A stretch of DNA of 46,458 nucleotides from Eshraghiella sp051880035 (GCA_051880035.1 JBJENE010000039.1:1-46458); one strand, 5' to 3'. Positions 1 through 7,772 are shown, counted from the first letter of the stretch. Notes: generated by a model from the letters alone, not told the origin. A program made the numbers and translations.

Positions 1-1
1 A

Positions 2-52
2 ATGCAGAAATTCTATGTTGAAAGTATTACAGGCGGTGCGGTTAAGGGCTAA
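2..52 (+). CDS. Possible 3' end of an upstream gene (partial)
   Basis: One plus-strand frame is open from the window edge to a TAA at 50-52 and reads as a short tail ending ESITGGAVKG. It may be the C-terminus of a gene that begins outside the window. Another frame is also open here for about 110 bases, so the choice rests only on protein-like composition. The function cannot be told. Confidence 0.3.
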   Translation: MQKFYVESITGGAVKG

Positions 53-59
53 AAGGCAG

Positions 60-184
60 GGATGTAAAAAATCGTCCGAAAGAACGCTTTCGCTTAATTG
101 ATGCCGTAACGGTACAAGGGCTGTACAGAACGCAGCCTAAGTACCTGCGGCATCAAATATTTTTTGGACGGTTCCTTTACATCC
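60..184 (+). repeat. Palindromic element, copy 1
   Basis: First copy of the ~120-bp palindromic family. The outer arms are GGATGTAAA (60-68) and TTTACATCC (176-184), with an inner GTCC/GGAC pair. Inside is a long hairpin with stem GATGCCG/CGGCATC (99-105 region and 147-153 region) and a small GAACGCTTTCGC segment that, on the minus strand, reads GC-GAAA-GC, a GNRA tetraloop. The core matches the copies at 27469-28533, but the outer arms are unrelated to theirs. It lies just upstream of the galactanase gene and could act as a terminator of the preceding gene. Confidence 0.8.
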
Positions 185-250
185 TGATATTTATATACAA
201 AATGGGAGTTTGTTAACATCCCCTTTATAATTACTGAAAGGTATGAATCT

Positions 251-1357
251 ATGAAATATGTAAAAGGAATGGATATTTCCACACTTAACGAGATAGAGCA
301 GCTTGGAGGCAGATTCTATAATGAAGGAAAAGAAGGCGACCTTCTGGATATACTGAAAGGCTATGATGTAAACTATGTAAGACTCAGACTGTGGAACGAC
401 CCGTATACCGAAGACGGAATTCCCTATGGTGCCGGAACCAATGATCTTCAGGTTACCAAGAAACTTGCAAAGAGAGCTTTAGAGCATGGAATGGGATTTC
501 TTCTTGATTATCATTACAGCGATTTCTGGACAGATCCCGGCAAACAGACAATTCCCAAAGCATGGCAGGGAATGGGCGTAGAAGAGTTAGAGCAGGCAAT
601 GTATGATTATACTGTTGCCACCATGACTGAATTAAAAGAAGCCGGAGTAATGCCTACCATGGTTCAGGTGGGTAATGAACTTTCCAACGGACTTTTATGG
701 CCATATGGAAAGGTTCCGGAATATGATAATATAGCTAAGTTTGTAAACGCCGGAATAAGAGGAGTACGCGCGGTATCAAAGGAGATACCTATAATGATCC
801 ATCTTGATAACGGTGGTAAAAACGAATTATACAGGGAATGGTTTGACAATTTTGTAAAAAGAGGAGAGGATTTCCAGATTATCGGACTCTCATATTATCC
901 GTTCTGGCATGGCAGCCTGAATGACCTTCGCAATAACATGAATGATATTGCGGTAAGATATAATAAGGATCTGATTGTTGCTGAGGTTTCGATGGGATAT
1001 ACCATGGAAGATTATGCCTCATATGAAAAATTGGCTCCGGAAGAAAGAAAAGGAATGGCAACCAAGCCTGAACTTGTGGCGGGAATAGAACATCCTATGA
1101 CCAAAGAAGGCCAGTGCGAATTCCTAAAAGACTTTTTCAAAGTAATTGATGAAGTTCCGGACGGACACGGCAAAGGATTCTTTTACTGGGAGCCGGCATG
1201 GATTCCTGTTCATGGTTCACAATGGGCTACGCCGGAGGCTCTTTTGTATACAAAGGAAAAAGGCCCGGGAGGCAACGAATGGGCTAATCAGGCTCTTTTT
1301 GACTACGACGGAAATGCACTTCCGTCATTAAAGGTCATAAAAGAACTTCATAATTAA
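251..1357 (+). CDS. GH53 arabinogalactan endo-beta-1,4-galactanase (intracellular)
   Basis: 368-residue glycoside hydrolase family 53 enzyme, which cleaves beta-1,4-galactan or galacto-oligosaccharides by a retaining mechanism in a TIM barrel. The family landmarks are visible: MDIS near the N-terminus, VRLRLWNDP (residues 43-51), LDYHYSDFWTDPG (85-97), QVGNE with the acid/base Glu143, and VAEVSMGY with the nucleophile Glu245. There is no signal peptide, unlike secreted galactanases, so it probably acts in the cytoplasm on imported oligosaccharides. The start at 251 follows a GAAAGG site about 10 bases upstream. A TATAAT at 226-231 could be its -10 box, but no convincing -35 accompanies it. 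A strong hairpin terminator follows. Confidence 0.93.
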   Translation: MKYVKGMDISTLNEIEQLGGRFYNEGKEGDLLDILKGYDVNYVRLRLWNDPYTEDGIPYGAGTNDLQVTKKLAKRALEHGMGFLLDYHYSDFWTDPGKQTIPKAWQGMGVEELEQAMYDYTVATMTELKEAGVMPTMVQVGNELSNGLLWPYGKVPEYDNIAKFVNAGIRGVRAVSKEIPIMIHLDNGGKNELYREWFDNFVKRGEDFQIIGLSYYPFWHGSLNDLRNNMNDIAVRYNKDLIVAEVSMGYTMEDYASYEKLAPEERKGMATKPELVAGIEHPMTKEGQCEFLKDFFKVIDEVPDGHGKGFFYWEPAWIPVHGSQWATPEALLYTKEKGPGGNEWANQALFDYDGNALPSLKVIKELHN

Positions 1358-1380
1358 CGCAGGTACCCAATCACCTTAAA

Positions 1381-1422
1381 AAACAGCGGCCAGTCTTCTT
1401 CGGGAGACAAAAGCCGCTGTTT
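1381..1422. terminator. Bidirectional intrinsic terminator
   Basis: A ten-base perfect inverted repeat (1381-1390 and 1413-1422, AAACAGCGGC / GCCGCTGTTT) with A and T runs on both sides. It sits between the convergent galactanase and DUF1292 genes and can serve both. Confidence 0.85.
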
Positions 1423-1444
1423 TATAATGCGTTGAATTAAATAA

Positions 1445-1756
1445 TTATAAATCTTCTTCGCTGACTATTTCGTCATACTCTGCTGCGTCCTCAAGCTCGT
1501 CAAAAGCGTCGGCGGCAGTTTCGTATTCATCATCATCTTCAATATTCTCAAGACCCGGTTCACCGTTCTCGTCTTCCACATATCTGTAGAGATAAACCTC
1601 GCCGTTGGCTTCCTCTTCTCCACCCAAAGGAAGAAGGGCGATATACTGCCTGTCCCCGGCAGGGAAAATTGAAACGATGGCACATTCTACTTCCGTATCA
1701 TCATCCAATGTCAATGTAACCGTGTCGTCTTCGTATTCTTCGTCAAAATTGCACAT
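1445..1756 (-). CDS. DUF1292 (YrzB-like) acidic protein
   Basis: 103-residue, very acidic protein. The N-terminal part matches the DUF1292 pattern: a DDDTEVECAIV strand pair followed by YIALLPL (about residues 18-43) and a GEVYLYRY strand (about 51-58). The last 45 residues are mostly Asp and Glu with no clear fold. The family is widespread in Firmicutes, often near the alanyl-tRNA synthetase/RuvX-YqgF region, and its biochemical role is unknown. Start: AAAGGAG sits seven bases before the ATG on the minus strand, and a TTGCCA-N17-TAAAAT promoter lies just upstream (1795-1823). It appears monocistronic and ends at the shared terminator at 1381-1422. Confidence 0.88.
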   Translation of the reverse strand: MCNFDEEYEDDTVTLTLDDDTEVECAIVSIFPAGDRQYIALLPLGGEEEANGEVYLYRYVEDENGEPGLENIEDDDEYETAADAFDELEDAAEYDEIVSEEDL

Positions 1757-1794
1757 AATAGCTCCTTTATTAAAACAAGTTTATTTACAGCCCA

Positions 1795-1823
1795 ATTTTA
1801 TCAAAAAGAAAGTGCAATGGCAA
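1795..1823 (-). promoter_or_regulatory. Promoter for the DUF1292 gene
   Basis: On the minus strand, TTGCCA and TAAAAT boxes separated by 17 bases, about 40 bases before the start codon. Confidence 0.6.
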
Positions 1824-1875
1824 TGAAAAAAATAAGGTATACCCTTAACAAAATTAAAAAAATTACAAAAAAAGC

Positions 1876-1904
1876 TTGATTTTGTAAAATGAATAATGTA
1901 AAAT
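1876..1904 (+). promoter_or_regulatory. Promoter for the Lrp/AsnC gene
   Basis: TTGATT and TAAAAT boxes with a 17-base spacer. Predicted transcription starts near 1911, about 115 bases before the start codon, so the leader includes the hairpin at 1931-1966. Confidence 0.65.
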
Positions 1905-1930
1905 ATGAATAAATAAAAGAACAGTTTGTC

Positions 1931-1967
1931 AAAGAGGACATTTATCACGGGATAAGTGTCCTCTTTT
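1931..1967 (+). terminator. Leader hairpin / candidate attenuator before the Lrp gene
   Basis: AAAGAGGACA (1931-1940) and TGTCCTCTTT (1957-1966) are perfectly complementary; the loop region TTTATCACGGGATAAG is itself partly palindromic. T residues follow. It lies between the promoter and the gene, about 60 bases before the start codon, which fits a promoter-proximal terminator or attenuator. Confidence 0.6.
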
Positions 1968-2026
1968 CTGTTATGGCGATGAGAAAAATACATACCATGC
2001 GAAGTTAAATTTAGGAGGATAAAGAA

Positions 2027-2485
2027 ATGGATGAAATCGATAAGAAAATTATTACTTTGTTGCAGCAGAATGCAAGAACACCGTTAAAAACACTGGCAGA
2101 ACATGTTTTTCTGTCATCACCGGCCGTATCCGCAAGGATTGAAAGACTGGAGAAGGAAAATATAATATCAGGTTATGAGGCAAAGATTAATCAGACCAAA
2201 CTTGGATATCATATAACTGCATTTATTAATCTTGAAATCATTCCTGCACAGAAAGCAGAGTTCTATCCTTTTATAAAGGCCTGCCCTAATGTAATTGAAT
2301 GCAATTGTGTAACAGGTAATTTTTCCATGCTTGTTAAAGTAGCATTTCCGGATACCATGGAGCTTGATACATTTATCGGAAGACTTCAGAAATTCGGAAG
2401 AACAAGTACCCAGATTGTCTTTTCTACACCTGTGGAACCAAGAGGAGTGGATGTTTCAAAGATGGATGAAGCGAAGGCAATGTAG
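2027..2485 (+). CDS. Lrp/AsnC family transcriptional regulator
   Basis: 152 residues. The N-terminal winged helix-turn-helix (about residues 1-60) has the family opening MDEIDKKIITLLQQNARTP and recognition region FLSSPAVSARIERLEKENII. It is followed by the RAM/ligand-binding domain (about 65-140) with the CNCVTGNFSMLVKV strand typical of amino-acid-responsive regulators. These proteins bind DNA as dimers to octamers and sense amino acids; the effector here is not evident. The start is fixed by TTAGGAGG seven bases upstream. The gene has its own promoter and a hairpin-containing leader. The next gene, maf, starts 67 bases downstream and may be cotranscribed. Confidence 0.93.
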   Translation: MDEIDKKIITLLQQNARTPLKTLAEHVFLSSPAVSARIERLEKENIISGYEAKINQTKLGYHITAFINLEIIPAQKAEFYPFIKACPNVIECNCVTGNFSMLVKVAFPDTMELDTFIGRLQKFGRTSTQIVFSTPVEPRGVDVSKMDEAKAM

Positions 2486-2552
2486 CTTGCCAAAACCTGT
2501 TTTTTTATTGTATTATAGTCCATATAATTAAGATAAGAATGGATACGATAAT

Positions 2553-3119
2553 ATGGATATTAAAAATGTTTCTGTAGTACTTGCATCTGCTTCGCCAAGA
2601 CGAAAGGAGCTGCTTTCACAGGCAGGCTGTACATTTGAGGTTATTCCCGCAGAAGGAGAAGAGAAAATACATGACATGAGTCCGGATGCCACAGTATTAA
2701 TGCTTTCAAAGCAGAAGGCAATGGAAGTTGCCGTAAAGTGTGACAGTAATACACTTGTTATCGGAGCGGATACTGTTGTTGCTACAGAAGGAAAGATCCT
2801 CGGCAAACCCAAAGATTATGAAGATGCATTCAGAATGCTGTCAAAATTAAGAAACAGTTGCCACAGTGTATATACCGGAGTTACAATAATCTATGGAGAC
2901 AAAGTAAAAAGCTTTGCCGAAGAGACCCGTGTATATGTAAGGAATATTACTGATGAACAGCTTCTTGATTACATACATCTTGGAGAATGTATGGACAAGG
3001 CGGGCGCATACGGAATACAGGGACGCTTCGGAGCATATGTTGAGAAGATAGAAGGAGACTATTTCAATGTGGTCGGACTTCCGATTTGCAGACTTATGCG
3101 TGAGATAGAAGAAATGTAA
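2553..3119 (+). CDS. maf: Maf family nucleoside triphosphate pyrophosphatase
   Basis: 188-residue Maf-like protein, a house-cleaning enzyme that hydrolyses noncanonical or pyrimidine NTPs to NMP and pyrophosphate. Visible motifs are the N-terminal VVLASASPRRKELL signature, VIGADTVV with the catalytic Asp, ILGKPKD, and the C-terminal YFNVVGLPI. Length is normal for the family. Some members also inhibit septum formation. No strong ribosome site precedes the ATG at 2553, but the conserved beginning right after it supports this start. The small acidic gene follows after 17 bases, suggesting an operon with the foldase gene. Confidence 0.95.
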   Translation: MDIKNVSVVLASASPRRKELLSQAGCTFEVIPAEGEEKIHDMSPDATVLMLSKQKAMEVAVKCDSNTLVIGADTVVATEGKILGKPKDYEDAFRMLSKLRNSCHSVYTGVTIIYGDKVKSFAEETRVYVRNITDEQLLDYIHLGECMDKAGAYGIQGRFGAYVEKIEGDYFNVVGLPICRLMREIEEM

Positions 3120-3136
3120 TATCCCGGGAGGTAATT

Positions 3137-3391
3137 ATGGAACTTGATACAATATGTGCAGAAGTATTTTTGAAAAATCAGGACAGACTTTTTCCAAAGC
3201 CGGTGGCAGAAAATGTTGAAGAAGCTTTTGAGTTCCTTCAGGATTGTTTTGCCTGCGTATTTGCCAATACTGATGAGTTAAAAGAATTTATGGAAGAGGA
3301 AGGCATCGATATAACCGAATATGATGACATAACGGAAGCACTTGAGGTTTTTGCTTTGCCGGACGGTAGGTATTTGTATGTGGAAGCGTAG
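3137..3391 (+). CDS. Small acidic hypothetical protein
   Basis: 84 residues with no family I recognise. It is rich in Asp, Glu and Phe (FLQDCFACVF, LKEFMEEEGIDI), has no membrane segment or signal peptide, and is probably a small alpha-helical cytosolic protein. The start is well supported by CGGGAGG seven bases before the ATG. It sits between maf and a foldase lipoprotein, and its last 14 bases overlap the start of the lipoprotein gene, which points to translational coupling. A link to protein export or quality control is only suggested by these neighbours. Confidence 0.75.
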   Translation: MELDTICAEVFLKNQDRLFPKPVAENVEEAFEFLQDCFACVFANTDELKEFMEEEGIDITEYDDITEALEVFALPDGRYLYVEA

Positions 3392-4412
3392 AGCGGCCGT
3401 TGTACTTCTTGTATTAATGAGCTTTATGATGTGGGGCTGCAGACAGATAAAGCTTACCACGGGATTAAAAGCTTCCGAATACGCAAGAATAGGCAAAGAA
3501 ACAGTATCGGCGGATAAGGCGTATCTTCTTTTGTCCGAACAGAAGTATGCATACGAGAGCGTTTTTGATACTAATGTGTGGACTGAACCTGTAAATGATG
3601 TTACGGCGGAAGAATATGTAAAGAATTCAGTGAAGGACACCATAAGACATGTGTATACACTTGTATTAATGGCGGATGATATGGATGTGGTCCTTACCGA
3701 AGAAGAGGATAAGAAGGCCAAAGAAGCCGCAAAAGCATATTTTGATACACTGGATAAAGATAAGAATTATCAGTTTACGGAAAATACGGTTTATGAGTAT
3801 TACAAGGCACTAAGGCTGGCGGAAAAGGTGTTTTACGGAGCCACTGACGGAATTGATACCGAAGTAAGTGAAGATGAAGCAAGGGTAATTAATGTCCAGT
3901 ACATTTTCTTTAGTACCGGAACAATTGATGAGGACGGCAGCATAACCGTTATGGATGATGCCGGGAAGAATAAGGTTCTTAAGAAGGCGGAAAATGTTGC
4001 CGGACTTCTGGAAGAAGGCAGTGATTTTATTTCATTGGTAAAAAGTTACAGTGATGATACGGAGTATTCGCTTGAATTCGGAAGAGGAGAATATGACAAG
4101 GCTTTTGAAGACGGAGCATTTGCACTGGAGACAGGTGAGATAAGTCCTGTCATTGAAGCTAAAGACGGATTTTACATTATAAAATGTACCAATGATAATG
4201 TTGAAAGTGATTATGAGCAAAGAAGCAGCGAAATAATTCTTTCACGACGGATAGAGGCATTCGCCGACTATTATGAGGAATTTATTTCGGATACAACATT
4301 TGAATATAACGATAAATTTTCATCCAAAAATCCCGTTGACAGCATGGAAACGGGGAACGGAAGCCTGTATGAAATATATAGAATGTATTTTGTTAGCACT
4401 CAATTTAGTTGA
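3378..4412 (+). CDS. PpiC/PrsA-type peptidyl-prolyl isomerase lipoprotein
   Basis: 344 residues from the ATG at 3378. This start gives a lipoprotein signal peptide (MWKRR, hydrophobic stretch, then Cys21); the earlier in-frame ATG at 3342 adds 12 residues that spoil it and lie inside the upstream gene. The lipobox MWGC is not ideal. The middle is a SurA/PrsA-like helical region. Residues about 178-280 form a parvulin domain (VINVQYIFF through GEISPVIEAKDGFYIIKC). It should work outside the membrane, helping fold exported proteins. The stop codon lies inside the CIRCE palindrome that precedes htpG. Confidence 0.85.
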   Translation: MWKRRAAVVLLVLMSFMMWGCRQIKLTTGLKASEYARIGKETVSADKAYLLLSEQKYAYESVFDTNVWTEPVNDVTAEEYVKNSVKDTIRHVYTLVLMADDMDVVLTEEEDKKAKEAAKAYFDTLDKDKNYQFTENTVYEYYKALRLAEKVFYGATDGIDTEVSEDEARVINVQYIFFSTGTIDEDGSITVMDDAGKNKVLKKAENVAGLLEEGSDFISLVKSYSDDTEYSLEFGRGEYDKAFEDGAFALETGEISPVIEAKDGFYIIKCTNDNVESDYEQRSSEIILSRRIEAFADYYEEFISDTTFEYNDKFSSKNPVDSMETGNGSLYEIYRMYFVSTQFS

Positions 4413-4419
4413 GTGCTAA
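4393..4419 (+). promoter_or_regulatory. Perfect CIRCE operator (HrcA binding site)
   Basis: TTAGCACTC-N9-GAGTGCTAA, identical to the CIRCE consensus bound by the heat-shock repressor HrcA. The right half contains the stop codon of the foldase gene (4410-4412). It ends 7 bases before the -35 box of htpG. Because it is a perfect hairpin followed by six T residues, it may also terminate the upstream transcript. Confidence 0.92.
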
Positions 4420-4426
4420 TTTTTTC

Positions 4427-4455
4427 TTGACTTTAGTTTATAAAGGTATTACTAT
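4427..4455 (+). promoter_or_regulatory. htpG promoter
   Basis: TTGACT and TACTAT with a 17-base spacer, directly downstream of CIRCE. A TATAAT overlaps the -10 region at 4453-4458 with a longer spacer. HrcA bound to CIRCE would abut RNA polymerase at the -35 element. Confidence 0.75.
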
Positions 4456-4490
4456 AATCCTTAGAAAAAATTTTAAGGAGTGATGCTGAT

Positions 4491-6488
4491 ATGGCAAATG
4501 AACATGGAAATCTTTCAATAAACAGTGAGAATATATTCCCGATTATTAAAAAGTGGATGTATTCTGACCACGACATTTTTTTCAGAGAACTTATTTCAAA
4601 CGGATGTGATGCCATAACAAAGCTTAAAAAGCTGGAACTTATGGGAGAATATACCGTACCTGAGGATACGAAGTTTTCTATTCAGATTGAAGTAAGCTCC
4701 AAAGATAAGACCATTAAGTTTACAGATAATGGTCTGGGAATGACATCGGACGAGGTTAATGAATATATTAACCAGATTGCTTTTTCCGGTGCGGAAGCAT
4801 TCCTGGAGAAATATAAGGATAAGGCTAATGAAGACCAGATTATCGGTCATTTCGGACTCGGTTTCTACTCTGCATTTATGGTTGCGGAAAAAGTTACCAT
4901 AGACACTCTTTCTTATAAGGAAGATGCCGCACCTGTTCATTGGGAATGTGACGGAGGTACCGAATATGATATGTCAGAAGGCACAAAGGATTCGGTAGGA
5001 ACCACAATTACTCTCTATCTTAATGAGGACAGCACCGAATTCGCCAATGAATACAGAGCCAAAGAAGTAATCGAAAAGTACTGTTCTTTCATGCCGTATG
5101 AAATTTTCATTAACAATGCGGATGATACGGAAGAGAAGACGGAGATGATTGAAAAGGACGAACTTCTTGATTCGGACACAATTATCGAAACTGTTGTTGA
5201 GCCTGCCAAGACAGAAGAGATTAAAGATGAGGATGGCAACGATAAGACAGTTGAGACAGAACCTGCAAGAGAGCGTTACAAAATCAAAAAGAGACCTGTT
5301 TCTTTAAGTGATACAAATCCATTGTGGACAAAGCATCCTAATGAATGTACCGAGGAAGAATATAAAGATTTTTACCGTAAGGTATTCCATGACTACAAAG
5401 AGCCGCTTTTCTGGATACATTTAAATATGGATTATCCGTTCAATCTTAAAGGAATTTTATATTTTCCAAAGATTAATATTGAGTTTGAATCGGCAGAAGG
5501 CGTAATAAAGCTGTATAATAACCAGGTATTCGTTGCGGATAATATTAAGGAAGTAATTCCGGAGTTTTTGATGCTTCTTAAGGGTGTTATTGACTGTCCG
5601 GATCTTCCTCTTAATGTATCAAGAAGTGCTTTACAGAATGACGGTTTTGTTAAAAAGATTTCTGATTATATAACCAAAAAGGTTGCGGATAAGCTGTCCG
5701 GAATGTGTAAAACAGAGAAGGAAAGCTATGAGAAGTACTGGGACGATATCAGTCCGTTCATAAAATTCGGATGCCTTAAAGACGACAAATTCTGTGAGAA
5801 GATGAGCGATTATATTCTCTTTAAGAATCTGGACGGAAAATATCTTACACTGCCTGAGTGTCTTGAAGAAAATAAGGATACCCATGAAAACACAGTATTT
5901 TATGTAAGCAATGAAGTTGAGCAGGGTCAGTATATAAAGATGTTTAAGGATGCGGGAATGGATGCGGTAATTCTGAAGCATAACATTGACCAGCCGTTTA
6001 TCAATCATCTTGAGCAGAAAAACGAAAATGTTAAATTCTTAAGTATCGACTCAGATTTGTCTTCTACATTTAAAGAAGAGACTTCTGAAGAAGAATTAAA
6101 AGAAATTAATGATAAGCTTTCCGAAATATTCAAAGATGCTCTTAATAATGAAAATCTTACGGTTAAGGCCGAAAAATTAAAAGATGCGGATATTTCTTCA
6201 ATGATAACCGTAAACGAAGAATCCAAGAGAATGGCTGATATGATGAAGATGTATGCAATGTCGGGAATGGATCCTTCAATGTTCGGAGGAATGGGAGAAA
6301 CCCTTATTCTTAACATAAATAATGAACTTGTGAAGTATATACTTGACAACCCTCAGAGTGACAATGTTAAAATGTTCTGTGAACAGTTATATGACCTTGC
6401 ATCAATCAGTCATGCACCGTTAAAGCCGGAGCAGATGACAGCGTTTATTGCACGAAGCAATAAAATAATGGGTTTGTTAACAAAATAA
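4491..6488 (+). CDS. htpG: Hsp90 family chaperone HtpG
   Basis: 665-residue Hsp90. The GHKL ATPase domain is clear: FRELISNGCDAITKL with catalytic Glu33 and Mg-binding Asn37, TDNGLGM with nucleotide-binding Asp79, and GHFGLGFYSAFMVAEKV (the ATP lid region). The middle domain contains NVSRSALQND, including the catalytic-loop Arg, and the C-terminal dimerisation domain ends at about 660. A strongly acidic linker (about residues 205-260) is longer than in E. coli HtpG. It is a cytoplasmic dimer that remodels client proteins using ATP. AAGGAG stands ten bases before the ATG. The CIRCE site upstream predicts heat-shock control by HrcA. The signal peptidase gene follows after 18 bases. Confidence 0.97.
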   Translation: MANEHGNLSINSENIFPIIKKWMYSDHDIFFRELISNGCDAITKLKKLELMGEYTVPEDTKFSIQIEVSSKDKTIKFTDNGLGMTSDEVNEYINQIAFSGAEAFLEKYKDKANEDQIIGHFGLGFYSAFMVAEKVTIDTLSYKEDAAPVHWECDGGTEYDMSEGTKDSVGTTITLYLNEDSTEFANEYRAKEVIEKYCSFMPYEIFINNADDTEEKTEMIEKDELLDSDTIIETVVEPAKTEEIKDEDGNDKTVETEPARERYKIKKRPVSLSDTNPLWTKHPNECTEEEYKDFYRKVFHDYKEPLFWIHLNMDYPFNLKGILYFPKINIEFESAEGVIKLYNNQVFVADNIKEVIPEFLMLLKGVIDCPDLPLNVSRSALQNDGFVKKISDYITKKVADKLSGMCKTEKESYEKYWDDISPFIKFGCLKDDKFCEKMSDYILFKNLDGKYLTLPECLEENKDTHENTVFYVSNEVEQGQYIKMFKDAGMDAVILKHNIDQPFINHLEQKNENVKFLSIDSDLSSTFKEETSEEELKEINDKLSEIFKDALNNENLTVKAEKLKDADISSMITVNEESKRMADMMKMYAMSGMDPSMFGGMGETLILNINNELVKYILDNPQSDNVKMFCEQLYDLASISHAPLKPEQMTAFIARSNKIMGLLTK

Positions 6489-6506
6489 CGAAAAAGGGGA
6501 TTCCCA

Positions 6507-7181
6507 ATGGAGCTTAAAAAGCAGGATAACAAAACAGAACAGGATGAAATATTTTGCTGGCTTGACATAAATCTTGATGAAGAAGAGAAAGAATATTCCG
6601 GTGAAGTTTTGGAAGAAGAGATACAGATATCGGAAGAGATTAAGCCTGATTCAGAACGAAAGAATATAGGCAGGGAAATATTAAGTTATTGTATTATTCT
6701 TGTAGCCGCCGTGGCGGCAGCTGTTTTGATAAACCGCTTCGTCATAATCAATGCGCATATTCCTTCATCATCAATGGTGCCTACCCTTAATGTTGACGAC
6801 AGACTTCTGGGATTTAAACTTGCATATATTTTCGCGGAACCTGAAAGAGGCGATATAATTATTTTTGAGCATCAGTGTTACGAAAATAAAGACAAGGAAA
6901 TTCTTATTAAAAGAGTCATAGGAATACCGGGAGATTTAATTGAAATAAAGGAAGGCGTATTGTATCGTAACGGATATCCTGTTGAGGAATCGTACCTTAA
7001 AGAGCCTATGCGTGGAAGTTACGGCCCGTATCAGGTGCCTGAAGATTGTTATTTTGTAATGGGAGATAACCGTAATATTTCTGATGATGCCAGATTCTGG
7101 TCCAATATGTTTGTTACCAAGGATGAAATTCTGGCAAAAGCATGGCTTAAATACCGGCCTTCTGTTGAACTGATTAAATAA
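6507..7181 (+). CDS. lepB: Signal peptidase I
   Basis: 224 residues. Membrane serine-lysine protease that removes signal peptides from secreted proteins. An unusually long acidic cytosolic N-terminus (about residues 1-52) is followed by one membrane segment (about 60-80). The extracytoplasmic catalytic domain has SSSMVPTL with nucleophile Ser89, RGDIIIF, LIKRVIGIPGD with general base Lys135, and the GDNRNISDDARFW box. The gene is 18 bases after htpG with an AAGGGGATT ribosome site and is probably cotranscribed, which would place it in the heat-shock unit. The downstream HPr-like gene has its own promoter. Confidence 0.95.
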   Translation: MELKKQDNKTEQDEIFCWLDINLDEEEKEYSGEVLEEEIQISEEIKPDSERKNIGREILSYCIILVAAVAAAVLINRFVIINAHIPSSSMVPTLNVDDRLLGFKLAYIFAEPERGDIIIFEHQCYENKDKEILIKRVIGIPGDLIEIKEGVLYRNGYPVEESYLKEPMRGSYGPYQVPEDCYFVMGDNRNISDDARFWSNMFVTKDEILAKAWLKYRPSVELIK

Positions 7182-7216
7182 TCGAAAATAGTGCGTCTCT
7201 TGTCGATTATTTCCGA

Positions 7217-7245
7217 TTGAATACAAGTTTGTGATACATTATAAT
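7217..7245 (+). promoter_or_regulatory. Promoter for the HPr-like gene
   Basis: TTGAAT and TATAAT with a 17-base spacer. Transcription would start near 7252, immediately before a hairpin at 7255-7280 (GAAGAAAAG / CTTTTTCTTC) and a second one at 7296-7313 (TTGCCG / CGGCAA). Confidence 0.7.
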
Positions 7246-7339
7246 TCGCTTTAAGAAGAAAAGTGATATGCTTTTTCTTCGGGATGTTTATTAATTTGCC
7301 GTTAATTCGGCAAGCAATGCATTTTGAGAGGTGAATATT

Positions 7340-7567
7340 ATGAACACATACAAAGTTAAACTTCAGACACAGGAGGAAGTTATCGATTTTGTGAAGATGA
7401 TGGGAACCGCTGATTGTAATGCAGATATCAGATGCGGCAATATTATTGTTGATGCCTGCTCATTACTGGGGGTACTGTCAATCGGACTTAACAAAATCCT
7501 TGACCTGGTTACCTATGGTGATGCCGGCAGTGATTTCGAGAAGAAGATTTCACAGTATGCAGCATAG
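7340..7567 (+). CDS. HPr-like protein lacking the phosphorylatable histidine
   Basis: 75 residues. The length and strand/helix pattern match PTS phosphocarrier HPr, notably the segment CSLLGVLSIGLNKILDLVTYG, which corresponds to HPr KSIMGLLSLAAGKGDEITL around Ser46. The HPr active site LHARPA is replaced by a stretch without histidine (EEVIDF), so it cannot take phosphate from enzyme I at the usual residue. It may be a regulatory or scaffold relative. The ATG at 7340 is preferred over the in-frame GTG at 7331 because the AGAGG ribosome site overlaps the GTG and is correctly spaced from the ATG. It is monocistronic with its own promoter and terminator. Confidence 0.75.
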   Translation: MNTYKVKLQTQEEVIDFVKMMGTADCNADIRCGNIIVDACSLLGVLSIGLNKILDLVTYGDAGSDFEKKISQYAA

Positions 7568-7629
7568 TTTATAGACAAAATTTTAATATACGGCTTAGGT
7601 AAATAAGACTGAAATCAGTCAGAAGACAG

Positions 7630-7664
7630 AGAAACCGATTACTTATGTAGTCGGTTTCTTTTTT
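7630..7664 (+). terminator. Terminator of the HPr-like gene
   Basis: AGAAACCGA (7630-7638) pairs with TCGGTTTCT (7651-7659), with an additional TAC/GTA pair inside and a run of six T residues after. Confidence 0.88.
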
Positions 7665-7691
7665 GCTTTATAGGAAACCTATAAAGCAAAA
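7661..7691. repeat. Perfect 14-bp inverted repeat with 3-base loop
   Basis: TTTTGCTTTATAGG (7661-7674) and CCTATAAAGCAAAA (7678-7691) are exact complements around AAA. It begins in the T run of the preceding terminator and is flanked by its own A run, so it could terminate transcription from either side. Confidence 0.75.
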
Positions 7692-7743
7692 ACGCTCCGC
7701 TAAGGATGAGCACCCGCACGATAGGAAAGTGTCCGATTTGTTC

Positions 7744-7772
7744 TTGACACGGCGTTCGGCATATGATAATAT
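7744..7772 (+). promoter_or_regulatory. Promoter for the ATPase-FtsX transporter
   Basis: TTGACA (consensus) and TAATAT with a 17-base spacer. The operator palindrome at 7778-7798 covers the predicted transcription start. Confidence 0.8.

Noticed and set aside
1757..2026. Riboswitch in the leader of the Lrp gene
   Set aside because: Only a simple terminator-like hairpin is present; no conserved aptamer motif that I recognise.
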